From JALORV01 sp963769745 (GTDB lineage: Bacteria; Pseudomonadota; Gammaproteobacteria; Burkholderiales; Burkholderiaceae_F): 64,000 bases of DNA. A program made the translations under genes and the position numbers. Numbering within the stretch: position 1 is the stretch's first letter; each line of letters starts with the position of its first letter. The stretch is from positions 1 through 64,000 of the forward strand of contig CAVYNB010000010.1 of the NCBI GenBank assembly GCA_963769745.1, in the 5' to 3' direction. Shown one piece after another: positions 8,878 through 18,337 of the stretch. Below the pieces are notes generated by a model, which saw only the letters and a program-made list of their open reading frames with translations, had not been told where the DNA came from and did not search any database.

Positions 8878-10274
8878 ATGAACCCAAGTCGAATCAAGTT
8901 CGTCGAACGTCACATGAAGGCCGTCTGGTCCGCCTTCATGGCCGTCGTGATGGCGATACGTTTTTTCCGCGACGTCGTTCGCGCAGGCGCCTGCGGCGGC
9001 GGGCGGCGCGGCCCCGGCGCTGCCGGCCGCGGAACTCGCGAAGCTCGTCGGGCCGATCGCGCTCTATCCGGACGACCTGGTCGCGATCATCCTGCCGGCC
9101 TCGACCAGCCCGCTGCAGATCGTGCAGGCTGATCGTTATCTGGACAAGCGCAAGTCCGACCCGAAGCTGCCGATCGACGACAAGTGGGACGACCCGGTGA
9201 AGTCGCTGCTCAACTACCCCGATGTCGTGAAGAAGATGAGCAACGATCTCGACTGGACCAGCGCACTCGGCGAAGCCGTCGTCGCCGACCAGGGCGCCGT
9301 GATCGAGGCGGTCCAGGTCTTTCGCCGCAAGGCGAAGGCAGCGGGCAACTTGAAGACCGACGACAAGCAGGTGGTGAAGACCCAGCAGGAGGTCATCATC
9401 ATCGAGCCGGCCAATCCGCAGGTGATCTACGTGCCGCAGTACAACCCGTCCACGGTCGTTGTCTACAGCGCGGCGCCGGTGTACGGCTACTACCCGACCG
9501 CGTATCCGTCTTATTACTACCCGTACGCGCCGGGGGCCGCCTTGGCGGCCGGGGTCGTCTGGGGCGCCGCGATCGGCGCGGCGTGGAGTGGCAATCGCTA
9601 CGGCTACGGTGGCGGCGAAGCCAACATCAACGTCAACAACACCACCAACGTCAGTCGCGGCGGCAACACGGTGAACACCGGTGGTAACACGGCCAATCGC
9701 GGGAGTGGACAGGGCGGTGGCAGCTCGCAGTGGAAGTCGAACAAGCAGCCGGGGCAGGTCAGCAGTTCGGTCGGCAAGTCGTCGCCGTCCAATCGCGCGG
9801 GTGATGCGCGCGGCGGGGCGAGTGCTTCGGCTGGCGGTGGGGCGCGTGCGTCGACGCAGCCGGCAGGCGGAGCCGACCGCGGCGGCGCAGGCGGTGCGGG
9901 AGGTGGCCGTGATAGCGCAGGCGCTGGCGGAGCCGGCGGGGGCCGCGATGGTGCCGGCGGTGGAAGTGCTGGCGGTGGCCGCGACAGTGCAGGCGGTGGC
10001 GCCGGTGGTTCAGCGCGGCCGTCCACGCAACCTGCGGGGGGCGGCGGTCGCGGCGACAGTGCCATGGGCGGATACGACTCGGGCCGTCAGACGCAGATGG
10101 ACAGTTCGCGTGGTGCATCGAGCCGCAGTTCGTCGTACGGCGGCAGGGTGGCGGGTACGCGGCAGCGGTGGCGGGTCGCGTTCGAGCGCGAGCAGTGGGG
10201 CGTCGCGTGGCGGTGGCGGCGGAGCGTCGCGTGGGGGCGGCGGCGGTGGTCGCGGCGGCGGCGGTCGGCGTTGA
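8878..10274 (+). CDS. DUF3300 exported protein with glycine-rich tail, frameshifted
   Basis: A signal peptide starts at ATG 8878. One extra T in the T6 run at 8961-8966 breaks the frame. After it the mature part reads AQAPAAAGGAAPALPAAELA and continues into the DUF3300 domain (LVGPIALYPDDLVAIILPAS, LDKRKSDPKLPIDDKWDD, PANPQVIYVPQYNPSTVVVY) over about residues 40-220. A long Gly/Ser/Arg tail follows. Near 10143-10165 two further one-base losses are needed to keep the repeats in phase up to the stop at 10274. The corrected length is 465 residues. The domain has no known biochemical role but is found in exported proteins beside DUF2950, as here. Confidence 0.78.
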
Positions 10275-10289
10275 TCAAGGAGCGATGCC

Positions 10290-11257
10290 ATGTCCGCATT
10301 TCCCTCAATCGCAAACGGGACTTCATCCATGAAGAGCAATTCGATCTGGTCGAACCTGACGCGGGCCATGCTCGCGTTGCTGCTCGCCGCACCGCTGGCG
10401 GCGACCGCAGTTCCCCCGCAGACCTTTGCCACGCCCGAAGCGGCAGTCGATGCGCTGGAGGCGGCGATGAAGGCCGACTCCGACCCACAACTGCTCGCGA
10501 TCTTCGGCGACGCGCACAAGGACACACTCATCGAGCCGGACCGGACAACGGCGAGTGCGAACCGCGCGAAGATCGTCGAAGCGATGCAGACGTTGCGCGT
10601 TCTCAAGGAACCGAGCCCGGACCGTCGCGTGCTCGTCATCGGCGACCTGGCGTGGCCGTTCCCGATTCCGCTCGTGAAGACCGGCGACCGCTGGAGCTTC
10701 GCGACCGAACTGGGCGTCGAGGAACTGGCCAACCGTCGCATCGGCGGCCAAGAGCGCAATGCCATCTACGTACTGCGAGCTTTCGTCGATGCGCAACGTG
10801 CGTTTGCGTCCGGGATCGCGATGGCGACGGCGTGCTGCAGTACGCGCAGAAGGTGATGAGCACGCCGGGCAAACAGGATGGTCTGTACTGGGCGTCGGAC
10901 CCCGCCAAGGACGACGATGCGAGTCCGTTCGGGCCGCTGATCGCGGAAGCGTCGCCGTACATCAAGGGCAAGGTGGCGGGCGATCCTTACCGCGGCTACT
11001 ACTTCCGCATCCTGACGCAGCAGGGCACGAATGCGCCGGGCGGCGCCTACAACTACGTGATCAACGGCCGCATGATCGCCGGCTTCGCTATGATCGCGTA
11101 CCCCGCGGAATACGGCGAAAGCGGCGTGATGACCTTCATCGTCAATCAGAACGGCGTCGTCTATGAGCGTGATCTCGGGCCGCAGACGGCGAAACTCGCG
11201 CCAGCGATCAAGTCGTTCGACCCGGGCAAAGGCTGGAATCCGGTCAAGCCCGAATGA
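10290..11257 (+). CDS. DUF2950 exported protein, frameshifted
   Basis: Starts at ATG 10290 after AAGGAG (10277-10282). A hydrophobic signal segment sits at about residues 26-41 (MLALLLAAPLAATAV), then the DUF2950 domain. A missing base near 10808-10811 changes frame between AQRAFAS and RDRDGDGVLQYAQKVMS. Joined, the protein is 322 residues and continues through GLYWASDPAKDD and GAYNYVINGRMIAGFAMIAY to FDPGKGWNPVKPE. Function unknown. The 15-bp gap to the DUF3300 gene and the usual pairing of these two domains suggest that they act together in the envelope. Confidence 0.78.
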
Positions 11258-11295
11258 ATCTTCAACCTCTCTCAACAGCAGAACGGAGCAACACC

Positions 11296-11899
11296 ATGCG
11301 TATTTCGATTCTTCTTGCAGCCATCCTTTCAACCTTCGCGCTGGTCCAGCCGACCTGCGCTCAGACCAGCGGCGCCACGGTGACGAGTGCGCCGGGCAGA
11401 GTCGAAATGGCTCAGGCCATGGAAGCCAGTGCGGTCCATCACTGCGATCGACAAGGCGACGCGGACGATCACCTTGAAACGGACGAAGGGTGACGAGGTG
11501 AAGATCGTGGCCGGCCCCGAGGTCAGGAACTTCGATCAGTTGAAGGTGGGCGACACCGTCAACGTCACGTTCGTCGAGTCCTTGGTGCTCGAACTGAAAA
11601 AGGGCGGCGGCATGAAGGTTGAAAAGACCGAGAAAGCCGGCGTCGTGGGCGCGAAGCCCGGCGAAACTCCGAAGGGCGTGGCCGGACGGCAGGTCACCGT
11701 TGTCGGTGACGTCATCAAGCTCGATGCGGCGACGCAGACCATCACAGTCAAAGGACCGGAGCGCACTGTTGAACTGAAGTCACGCGATCCCGAGCAATTC
11801 AAACGGATCGCCGTCGGCGACCAGATCCAGGCGACCTATACGGAAGCGATCGCGGTATCGGTGACTCCGGCAGCCACGGCGACAACGCCGAAGAAATAG
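11296..11899 (+). CDS. Periplasmic protein with two internal repeats, frameshifted
   Basis: A signal peptide begins at ATG 11296 (MRISILLAAILSTFALVQPT, cleaved after TCA), with GGAG upstream. An extra base in GCGGTCC near 11432-11436 breaks the frame. Corrected, the protein has 200 residues. The mature part holds two similar units of about 50 residues: one around ITAIDKATRTITLKR to KVGDTVNVTFVESL, the other around VIKLDAATQTITVKG to AVGDQIQATYTEAI. Each looks like a small beta-barrel or OB-like module. I do not recognise a named family. It follows the DUF2950 gene by 38 bp and precedes an outer-membrane protein gene. Confidence 0.7.
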
Positions 11900-11995
11900 A
11901 TCCGGCCCGTGCACCGAACCGGAAAGCGGCAATTCCTGCGGCGCTCGGGCTGTCGCGTTCGCTATGCCCTCGTAATGCCAATTGAGGACGTAATG

Positions 11996-12808
11996 ATGAA
12001 AGCGTTCAAATCCATTGTTGCCGGCGTCCCGGCTCTCGCGCTGCTGCTGCCCGGAACGGCTGTCGCACAGACGGCCGACGTCTGGAGGTTCGAGGCCAGC
12101 GTGTACTTGTTCATGTCCGATATCGGCGGCAAGGTCACGTTTCCGCCGACCGGAGCCAGCAAGGACCTGACAGTCGACTTCGGCGAGGTCCTCGAAGACC
12201 TGAAGTTTGGCTTCATGGGTTCCTTCGAGGCGCGCCGCGGCCGGTGGGGTGTCTACACGGACCTCGCCTACATGGACGTCGGAGACACCCAGGAGAAGTC
12301 GAAGGCACTGAGCATTGGACGCGTGGGTATCCCCGCCGACGTGAACGTCAATCTCAGCTTCGATCTCAAGCTGTGGGCCTGGTCGTTGGCCGGGACGTAC
12401 GCGCTGATCGACGATCCGGGCTTCAGGCTCGATGTTCTTGCGGGCACCCGCGTGCTCGATATACGGCCGAAGGTGGATTACGCGCTGACTGGCAACATTG
12501 GCCAGTTTGCCCTGCCCGACCGCTCGGGCAGGCGCGAACTGAAGGAGCAGAACTGGGACGCCATCGTCGGCGTCAAGGGTCGGGCCGGACTCGATGCGAA
12601 CGGCAAGTGGTTCGCTCCCTTTTACCTGGACATCGGCACCGGCGAATCGAAGCTCACGTTTCAGGCATCGGCTGGTGTCGGCTACCAGTTCGGCTGGGGG
12701 GACGTGATCGCTTCGTGGCGCTACCTCGAGTACGACATGAAGTCAGGCAAGCCCATAGAGCAGCTGGATTTCAACGGTCCGCAGATTGCGGCGGCATTCC
12801 GTTGGTGA
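11996..12808 (+). CDS. Outer-membrane beta-barrel protein
   Basis: A 270-residue protein with signal peptide (AFKSIVAGVPALALLLPGTA, cut after AVAQ) followed by alternating hydrophobic strands, several ending in aromatic residues, and a C-terminal phenylalanine/tryptophan pattern (IAAAFRW) typical of barrels recognised by the BAM complex. GAGGA at 11984-11988 fits ATG 11996 better than the ATG three bases earlier. No close named family is evident. It resembles conserved hypothetical proteins of about 260 residues annotated as outer-membrane proteins. It closes the run of exported-protein genes and is convergent with the C39 peptidase gene. Confidence 0.75.
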   Translation: MKAFKSIVAGVPALALLLPGTAVAQTADVWRFEASVYLFMSDIGGKVTFPPTGASKDLTVDFGEVLEDLKFGFMGSFEARRGRWGVYTDLAYMDVGDTQEKSKALSIGRVGIPADVNVNLSFDLKLWAWSLAGTYALIDDPGFRLDVLAGTRVLDIRPKVDYALTGNIGQFALPDRSGRRELKEQNWDAIVGVKGRAGLDANGKWFAPFYLDIGTGESKLTFQASAGVGYQFGWGDVIASWRYLEYDMKSGKPIEQLDFNGPQIAAAFRW

Positions 12809-12869
12809 ATTTGTACGTTGTTTGCGCCTCCGAAGATTTGTAAGGCGAACTGTCGAGAGTCAGCCCACG

Positions 12870-13844
12870 TCAGCCTAGGCACGTCGTGGCATCGCCCGCA
12901 GGCATCTCCAGGACTTCGCTGCGTGTGCGTTCGAGCGTTGGCCGTAAACGGTGCGTCGCCGGGGCGACCGCGAGCGCGCGGTCGATCGTCGCCAGCGCCT
13001 GCGTCCGGCACCCGGACCGGCGCAGCACATCGGCCAGATTGTTGAGCGGCGCGAGGTCGTCCGGGTTTCGTTCCAGCAGAGCGCGATACTCACGCTCGGC
13101 CGCCGCGAGCTGTCCGTCGGCGTCGAGCGCGTTCGCCAGGCCAAAGCGCGCGACCCGGTCGTCAGGCCACTTCACCAGCGCCGCGCGATAGGCCGGGGCC
13201 AGCCCGGCCGCGCCGTTCACTGCTTCGACATCAGCCACGCTTGCGAGGTAACGCGACGCGTCGTTGCCGGCGGGCAACTCGCCGGGCTTCAGCACCACCA
13301 TGGCCCATTGCTTGCCGAGCGCCCAGCGCCGTCCGAAGTCGGTCGATTGCTCCTGCTTGCGTCGCTCTGCTCCCGATCTCAGTACGAAGGTCTCCTCAGG
13401 AACCGAGTAACCGACGACGACCGCGAAATGCCAGACCGGCACCGATTCCAGGCCGAGGTTCTGCAGCACGACCACTGGTCGGCCGGCCTGCAGTTCGCCA
13501 AGCAATGCATCCATCGTCGGCGGCAGGACATAGGGGATCCGCTGATGCGAGCGCGCGGTTGCGACCAGCTCGACCTGCAGGCTGCCCTTGCGCTCCGGCA
13601 AGTACATGCGGGGCGCAAGCGTCTCCGGAGTTGTCGCGCGTCCGGAGTAGGTGAGGACCGTGGCGAGTGCCGCAGGCCCGCACTGAAAATCGTCCTGCGG
13701 AAAGAACGGAACCTCTGCAAGCTCGATGCGTGGCGTGATCGCGCCGGTCGCGGCGCGTTGCGCGAGCACAGGCTCGCGCGTGGCACAGCCCGCTGCAAGA
13801 AGCAGTGCAGCGGCGACCGCGAGCGCCGCTGCCAGTGGCTGCAT
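12870..13844 (-). CDS. PA2778-type C39 cysteine peptidase lipoprotein with TPR tail
   Basis: A 324-residue lipoprotein. I chose the ATG at 13844 because the protein then begins with a lipobox (ALLLAAGCATREP). A papain-like C39 domain follows, with catalytic cysteine in DDFQCGPAALATVL and histidine in VWHFAVVVGY. The last 110 residues hold tetratricopeptide-like helices (ALVKWPDDRVARFGLANAL, EREYRALLERNPDDLAPLNN). Its partner PA2779 lies 8 bp upstream on the same strand. This pair is conserved in beta- and gammaproteobacteria. The substrate is unknown. Confidence 0.85.
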   Translation of the reverse strand: MQPLAAALAVAAALLLAAGCATREPVLAQRAATGAITPRIELAEVPFFPQDDFQCGPAALATVLTYSGRATTPETLAPRMYLPERKGSLQVELVATARSHQRIPYVLPPTMDALLGELQAGRPVVVLQNLGLESVPVWHFAVVVGYSVPEETFVLRSGAERRKQEQSTDFGRRWALGKQWAMVVLKPGELPAGNDASRYLASVADVEAVNGAAGLAPAYRAALVKWPDDRVARFGLANALDADGQLAAAEREYRALLERNPDDLAPLNNLADVLRRSGCRTQALATIDRALAVAPATHRLRPTLERTRSEVLEMPAGDATTCLG

Positions 13845-13852
13845 ACGACGCG

Positions 13853-14230
13853 TCAGTTGAGCTTCAGCTTGCCGGTCGCGAACAACCAGATCAGGATGCC
13901 GAGAACGACGACGAGCAGGATCCAGCCGCCATCTCCACCGGCCGGAAGCTGGGCCAGCTCGCGATCGAGCAGCGCCACCTCGGCGTCGGTGAGTGCCGCG
14001 ACCCGCGTCGTCGCCTGTGCCGGATCCACGCCCAGGCCGATCATCGCGTCTCGGACATCCGCGCGGCCAAGCTGCGCATGGATCCGCGCAAGAGCGTCGG
14101 TGCGCTCCTCGCTGCGGGCAGCCGTTGCGGTGTCGATCCCGGCAGCGGTTGCCGACTGGACAAAGCCCAGGTTGAGCAGGGCGACGATGATCATCGAGGA
14201 CATCAGGCGAGCGAACAGCAGGTTGCGCAT
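13853..14230 (-). CDS. PA2779 family small membrane protein
   Basis: A 125-residue protein with a hydrophobic N-terminus (MIIVALLNLGFVQSATAA), a middle part with DALARIHAQLGRADVRDAMIGLGVD and DAEVALLDRELAQLPAGGDGG, and one C-terminal membrane span (WILLVVVLGILIWLF). The order signal, helical domain, GGDGG linker and tail span is that of the PA2779 family. It precedes the C39 peptidase with 8 bp between them, so the two are almost certainly co-transcribed. It may hold the peptidase or present its substrate at the membrane. That role is inference. Confidence 0.83.
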   Translation of the reverse strand: MRNLLFARLMSSMIIVALLNLGFVQSATAAGIDTATAARSEERTDALARIHAQLGRADVRDAMIGLGVDPAQATTRVAALTDAEVALLDRELAQLPAGGDGGWILLVVVLGILIWLFATGKLKLN

Positions 14231-14587
14231 GGGTGCAATTCTCCGGGATGCTGATTGCGATCGAGCCGGCTGCAGGAGTTCGGCGGCGATCGGGGGCGAC
14301 AGGTCGTTCACAGGCGAGACGCACCGCCCCGGTGAGGAAAAATACCGAAAACGCGGAAGCCGCGCATCGTGCCTGCACTCATCCGTGCTCCCGCAAATGC
14401 GGACCTCAAGCTCATGCGCCGGCGATCCGTCCACGCGGCGGGTCGCAGCGGGAAACGGCGGTGCTCGTTGGCTGCCGCCTGAGGTTCGATACACATCAAG
14501 CGGGCCCGCGTCCCGCGTGCAAGAATTCCGTCTTTCGGCCATCCGGCCGGCGCGCCAATTCCAGAGAGATCACCGAGGGAGAACCCA
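14231..14587. other. 357-bp intergenic region between divergent genes
   Basis: Lies between the divergent PA2779-type gene and the thiolase gene. I see no convincing coding frame, tRNA or hairpin terminator. It should hold promoters for both sides, but only weak -35/-10-like matches can be picked out, so none is called. GAGGGAGA just before 14588 is the thiolase ribosome site. Confidence 0.6.
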
Positions 14588-15769
14588 ATGCGCGAAGTCG
14601 TCGTAGTCAGCGGAGCCCGAACCGCTATCGGGACGTTTGGTGGCAGCCTCAAGGATGTGCCTCCGACCCAGCTGGGTGCCACGGTCGTGGCCGAAGTGTT
14701 GAAGCGATCGGGCGTCAAAGGTGACGAAGTCGGCCATGTCGTCTTTGGCCATGTGCTCAATACCGAGCCCAAGGACATGTACCTCGGACGCGTCGCCGCG
14801 CTCGATGGCGGGGTGGCGAAGGAAGCGCCGTGCCTGACGCTCAATCGCCTCTGCGGCAGTGGCCTGCAGGCGATCGTCTCTGCGGCCCAGACCATCATGC
14901 TCGGGGATGCCGACATCGCCATCGGTGGCGGCGCCGAATGCATGTCGCGCGGTCCGTACATCGTTCCCGCGGGGCGCTGGGGCCAGCGCATGGGCGACAT
15001 GAAGGCGATCGACATGATGGTCGGTGCGCTGCACGATCCGTTCGACGTGATCCACATGGGCGTGACCGCCGAGAACGTCGCCACGAAGTGGGGCATCACG
15101 CGGCAGGAGCAGGATGCGCTGGCGGTCGAGAGCCATCGCCGAGCCGCGGCCGCGACCAAGGCCGGTCACTTCAAGAGCCAGATCGTGCCGATCGAGATCA
15201 AGGGCAAGAAGGGCCCGACGGTGTTCGATACGGATGAACACTTCCGCGAGGGCACGTCGATGGACGACATGGCCAAGCTGAGGCCCGTGTTCGCGAAGGA
15301 AAACGGCACCGTCACGGCAGGCAATGCCTCGGGCATCAACGATGGCGCAGGCGCCGTCGTGCTGATGGAACGCAGCATGGCCGAGAAGCGCGGCCTGAAG
15401 CCGCTGGCGCGCCTGGTCAGCTACGGCCACGCCGGTGTCGATCCGAAGTACATGGGCATCGGCCCGGTACCGGCGACGCGCAAGGCGCTCGAACGCGCCG
15501 GGCTGAAGGTGGCCGATCTCGACGTGATCGAGGCCAACGAGGCCTTTGCCGCGCAGGCCTGTGCCGTGGCCAAGGACCTCGGCTTCCCGCCCGCAAAGGT
15601 CAATCCGAACGGCAGTGGAATTTCATTGGGTCACCCGATCGGTGCGACCGGCGCGATCATCACGGTCAAGGCGCTGTACGAGCTGCAACGGGTCGGCGGC
15701 CGCTACGCGCTCGTGACGATGTGCATCGGCGGCGGGCAGGGGATCGCGGCGATCTTCGAACGGGTCTGA
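14588..15769 (+). CDS. Acetyl-CoA acetyltransferase (thiolase)
   Basis: A 393-residue thiolase of the degradative or biosynthetic type (PhaA/BktB-like). The acyl-carrying cysteine is in NRLCGSGLQA (about residue 89). The second active-site segment is GISLGHPIGATGA, and the proton-shuttling cysteine is in TMCIGGGQG. The family start motif VVSGARTAIGTFGG is intact and length is normal. It condenses two acetyl-CoA or cleaves 3-ketoacyl-CoA. No phaB or phaC lies beside it, so polyhydroxyalkanoate synthesis cannot be claimed. It stands alone, with the next plus-strand gene 17 bp on. Confidence 0.93.
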   Translation: MREVVVVSGARTAIGTFGGSLKDVPPTQLGATVVAEVLKRSGVKGDEVGHVVFGHVLNTEPKDMYLGRVAALDGGVAKEAPCLTLNRLCGSGLQAIVSAAQTIMLGDADIAIGGGAECMSRGPYIVPAGRWGQRMGDMKAIDMMVGALHDPFDVIHMGVTAENVATKWGITRQEQDALAVESHRRAAAATKAGHFKSQIVPIEIKGKKGPTVFDTDEHFREGTSMDDMAKLRPVFAKENGTVTAGNASGINDGAGAVVLMERSMAEKRGLKPLARLVSYGHAGVDPKYMGIGPVPATRKALERAGLKVADLDVIEANEAFAAQACAVAKDLGFPPAKVNPNGSGISLGHPIGATGAIITVKALYELQRVGGRYALVTMCIGGGQGIAAIFERV

Positions 15770-15786
15770 TACTGGATTCGGTCTGG

Positions 15787-16416
15787 ATGGGTGTCGACGC
15801 AACTCTCTGCGAGCACGGACCCAGCGCGCGGCGACGCCTGCTGGTCGCGGCGGGGTGCGCGCTGTGCGGCACCGTTTCCCTGGTGCGCGCGGCACCGGCG
15901 CCGCCGCAGCCGATGGACCCGCGGCTGGCGGAGTTGCTGAAGGAGCGCCGGTCGCTCTGGGTACGTCGCGGCAAGGAGGAACTGCGTGCGACTTACTGGA
16001 CCGCAGCGCAGGGGCGCAACCAGGACGAGTATCTGCAGCTGTGCTGGATCATGCGTGACGTCCAGGCCGACCGCGTGTTCGCGATGGACCGGTCATTGCT
16101 CGATACGCTGGCTGGCATGCAGGCGTGGCTGCAGCGTTCCGGCGTCAACCAGCCGTTCGAACTGCATTCCGGCTATCGCACGGGACGGACGAACAACGCC
16201 ACCGAAGGGGCTGCGTTGAACTCGCGGCACGTCGTTGGACAGGCCGCCGATATCTCGGTGGCGGGCGTGTCGAGCGTCAAGCTTGCCGGGCTGTCGAGTG
16301 TGCTGGGTCGCGGGGGCACCGGTTTCTATGTCGGCCGCGGCTTCGTGCATGTCGACACCGGCAACGAGCGCGTCTGGATCGACCAGAAGCGCAAGCCCGC
16401 GGCGCCGACCGGCTGA
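15787..16416 (+). CDS. DUF882/YcbK family exported peptidase-like protein
   Basis: A 209-residue protein. From ATG 15787 it has a twin-arginine-like leader (SARRRLLVAAGCALCGTVSL). The DUF882 domain, related to M15 zinc peptidases, covers about residues 95-200, with metal-site motifs HSGYRTGRTNN, NSRHVVGQAADI and GFVHVDTG. Homologues (YcbK/MepK type) act on peptidoglycan cross-links. Its last 91 bp overlap the 3' end of the cation efflux gene on the other strand, which may reflect a missed stop in that gene. Confidence 0.83.
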   Translation: MGVDATLCEHGPSARRRLLVAAGCALCGTVSLVRAAPAPPQPMDPRLAELLKERRSLWVRRGKEELRATYWTAAQGRNQDEYLQLCWIMRDVQADRVFAMDRSLLDTLAGMQAWLQRSGVNQPFELHSGYRTGRTNNATEGAALNSRHVVGQAADISVAGVSSVKLAGLSSVLGRGGTGFYVGRGFVHVDTGNERVWIDQKRKPAAPTG

Positions 16417-17390
16417 GTCACCGCGGTTCGGCTTTCTTGCTGCAGTCTGTTCAGCGCGGACCGGGTGCGGTGGACCCCGGCCGACCCATGCGTGCGGTCG
16501 AGTTCGATGTCCTGATAGGAGGACGGATCCTCGCGCGGCTCGATGTGGGTGATCACCGAGGCGCCGGGCAAGGCGGCGGCGATCTCACGCTCGACCTGTT
16601 CGGCGACGTCGTGCGCCTGCTGCACCGTCCAGGCGCCCGGGACCAGCATGTGCATCGACACGAACGAGCGGCCGGCCGCGGCGCGCGTGCGCAGCGCATG
16701 GAACTCGATCTGTTGCGCGCGATGCGGCTGCAGCACGGCTTCGATCGCTGCACGCTGGTCGCCGGGCAGCGCGCGATCGAGCAGCCCGAGCGCGGAGCGC
16801 CGCACCAGCGAGAAGCCGGTGAAGACAATGTTGCCGGCGACCGCCAGTGCGATGAGCGGATCGAGCCAGTTCCACTGGGTGACGGCCACCGCGCCGACGG
16901 CGACGACCACGCCAACCGAGGTCCAGACATCGGTCATCAGGTGATGGGCATCGGCCTCGAGCGCGATTGACCGATAGCGCCGCGCGGCGCCGAGCAGCAC
17001 ACGGGCCACGGCGAAGTTGATGGCCGATGCCACCAGCGAGAGGCCGAGTCCGAGCCCAACGCGCTCGATTGGCTGGGGGTGCAGCAATCGATCGATGGCG
17101 GCCCACGCGATGGCCAGTGCGGCAGCAAAGATCAGCGCCCCTTCGAGACCGCTGGCGAAGTACTCGGCCTTCGAGTATCCGTAGGCGTGCTCTTCGGTCG
17201 GCGGACGCGCCGACAGCGCGAGCATCCACAAGGTCATGCCGGCCGCCACCAGGTTCACGATCGACTCGAGCGCATCCGACAGCAGGCCGACGGAACCGGT
17301 CAGCCACCAGGCCCCGGTCTTGATCGCAATCGTTGCGAGGGCGGCGGCGATCGACAGCCACGCAAACCGGGTCAGGTGCTCCCGGCTCAT
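16326..17390 (-). CDS. Cation diffusion facilitator (FieF-like metal efflux)
   Basis: A 354-residue CDF transporter. Six membrane segments occupy about residues 8-215. The metal-binding aspartates sit in LLSDALESIVNL and the HD-type pair in ADAHHLMTDVWTS. A cytoplasmic domain (about 215-300) ends near SVITHIEPREDPSSYQDIEL. It exports iron, zinc or similar divalent ions. The final 50 or so residues are low-complexity, unlike the family (about 300 residues), and run antisense into the DUF882 gene. In a neighbouring frame a stop occurs soon after the conserved part, so a base may be missing near 16450-16500. Confidence 0.86.
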   Translation of the reverse strand: MSREHLTRFAWLSIAAALATIAIKTGAWWLTGSVGLLSDALESIVNLVAAGMTLWMLALSARPPTEEHAYGYSKAEYFASGLEGALIFAAALAIAWAAIDRLLHPQPIERVGLGLGLSLVASAINFAVARVLLGAARRYRSIALEADAHHLMTDVWTSVGVVVAVGAVAVTQWNWLDPLIALAVAGNIVFTGFSLVRRSALGLLDRALPGDQRAAIEAVLQPHRAQQIEFHALRTRAAAGRSFVSMHMLVPGAWTVQQAHDVAEQVEREIAAALPGASVITHIEPREDPSSYQDIELDRTHGSAGVHRTRSALNRLQQESRTAVTQPVGAAGLRFWSIQTRSLPVSTCTKPRPT

Positions 17391-17433
17391 CGGCGCGGCG
17401 CTGCTGCGCTTGGAGCGTCCGCTGTGTGCATCG

Positions 17434-18306
17434 CTACGGCGAGGCCGCGTTGCCGAACCACGCCAGCACGCCGTCGAGTGGCGCGTGGCTCAGTGCAAAC
17501 GTCGCTTTCTCGCGCACGACGGGCTTGGCGCGCCACGCGACCGAGATGCCGGCCAGCGCCATCATCTTCAGGTCGTTGGCGCCATCGCCGATCACGATCG
17601 CGCGGTCGGTTGCGCAGGCGAGTTCGGTGCACTGGTCTCGCACGGCCTGTGCCTTGCCTTCCGCATCGAGAATGTCACCGCCCCCCGGTCCGGTCACCTT
17701 GCCGGTCAGGCGGCCATCGATGATTTCGAGCTCGTTCGAGCGCGTGGCATCGAAACCCAGCCGGCGCTGCATGCGTTCGGTGAAGAAAGTGAACCCGCCG
17801 GTGACCAGCAGCGTGTGCAGGCCGGCGGCGCGACAGGTCGCGACGAGGCGCTCGGCGCCATCGTTGAGCGCAAGCTTCTCGTCGTAGACACGCTGCAGCA
17901 GCGCTGCATCGACTCCGGCCAGCATCGCGACGCGCCGGCGCAGGCTCTCCTTGTAGTCGGCGATTTCACCGCGCATGGCCGCTTCGGTGATCGCAGCGAC
18001 CTCCTCGCCCTTGCCGGCAAAGGCTGCCACTTCGTCGAGACTCTCGATCGTGATCAGGGTCGAGTCCATGTCCAGCGCCAGCAGGCGGAACTCCGCGAGG
18101 CGCCACGCGGGATCGACGAACGCGACGTCGAGCTTCCAGTAGTCGCCCAGCCCGCGCACGGCCTTGCGGGACTCGAGATCGTCATGCACGGATACGCAGC
18201 GCGCGGAACGGCCCGTGACCGTGATGCGCTCCGGCATGCACACGACCTTGAACGTATCGAGCGCTTCGGGCGACAGCGACGGTCCCTGGATGACGAGGTC
18301 TTTCAT
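17434..18306 (-). CDS. serB: Phosphoserine phosphatase
   Basis: Removes phosphate from O-phosphoserine in the last step of serine synthesis. The 290-residue HAD enzyme has the nucleophile motif LLALDMDSTLI (about residue 77), motif II LVTGGFTFFTERM, and motif III VIGDGANDLKMMALAG. An N-terminal ACT-like region (about 1-70) matches the longer SerB form. It lies upstream of the cation efflux gene on the same strand and 31 bp downstream of mfd. The ATG at 18306 is the only good start. Confidence 0.93.
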   Translation of the reverse strand: MKDLVIQGPSLSPEALDTFKVVCMPERITVTGRSARCVSVHDDLESRKAVRGLGDYWKLDVAFVDPAWRLAEFRLLALDMDSTLITIESLDEVAAFAGKGEEVAAITEAAMRGEIADYKESLRRRVAMLAGVDAALLQRVYDEKLALNDGAERLVATCRAAGLHTLLVTGGFTFFTERMQRRLGFDATRSNELEIIDGRLTGKVTGPGGGDILDAEGKAQAVRDQCTELACATDRAIVIGDGANDLKMMALAGISVAWRAKPVVREKATFALSHAPLDGVLAWFGNAASP

Positions 18307-18337
18307 GCGGCACGAAGTGTACGAGGCAGCGTCCGAG

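Noticed and set aside
8961..8966. T6 run in the DUF3300 signal peptide as a phase-variable switch
   Set aside because: Six bases is short for slipped-strand switching, and many other genes in the window have one-base indels outside such runs, so error is the simpler reading.
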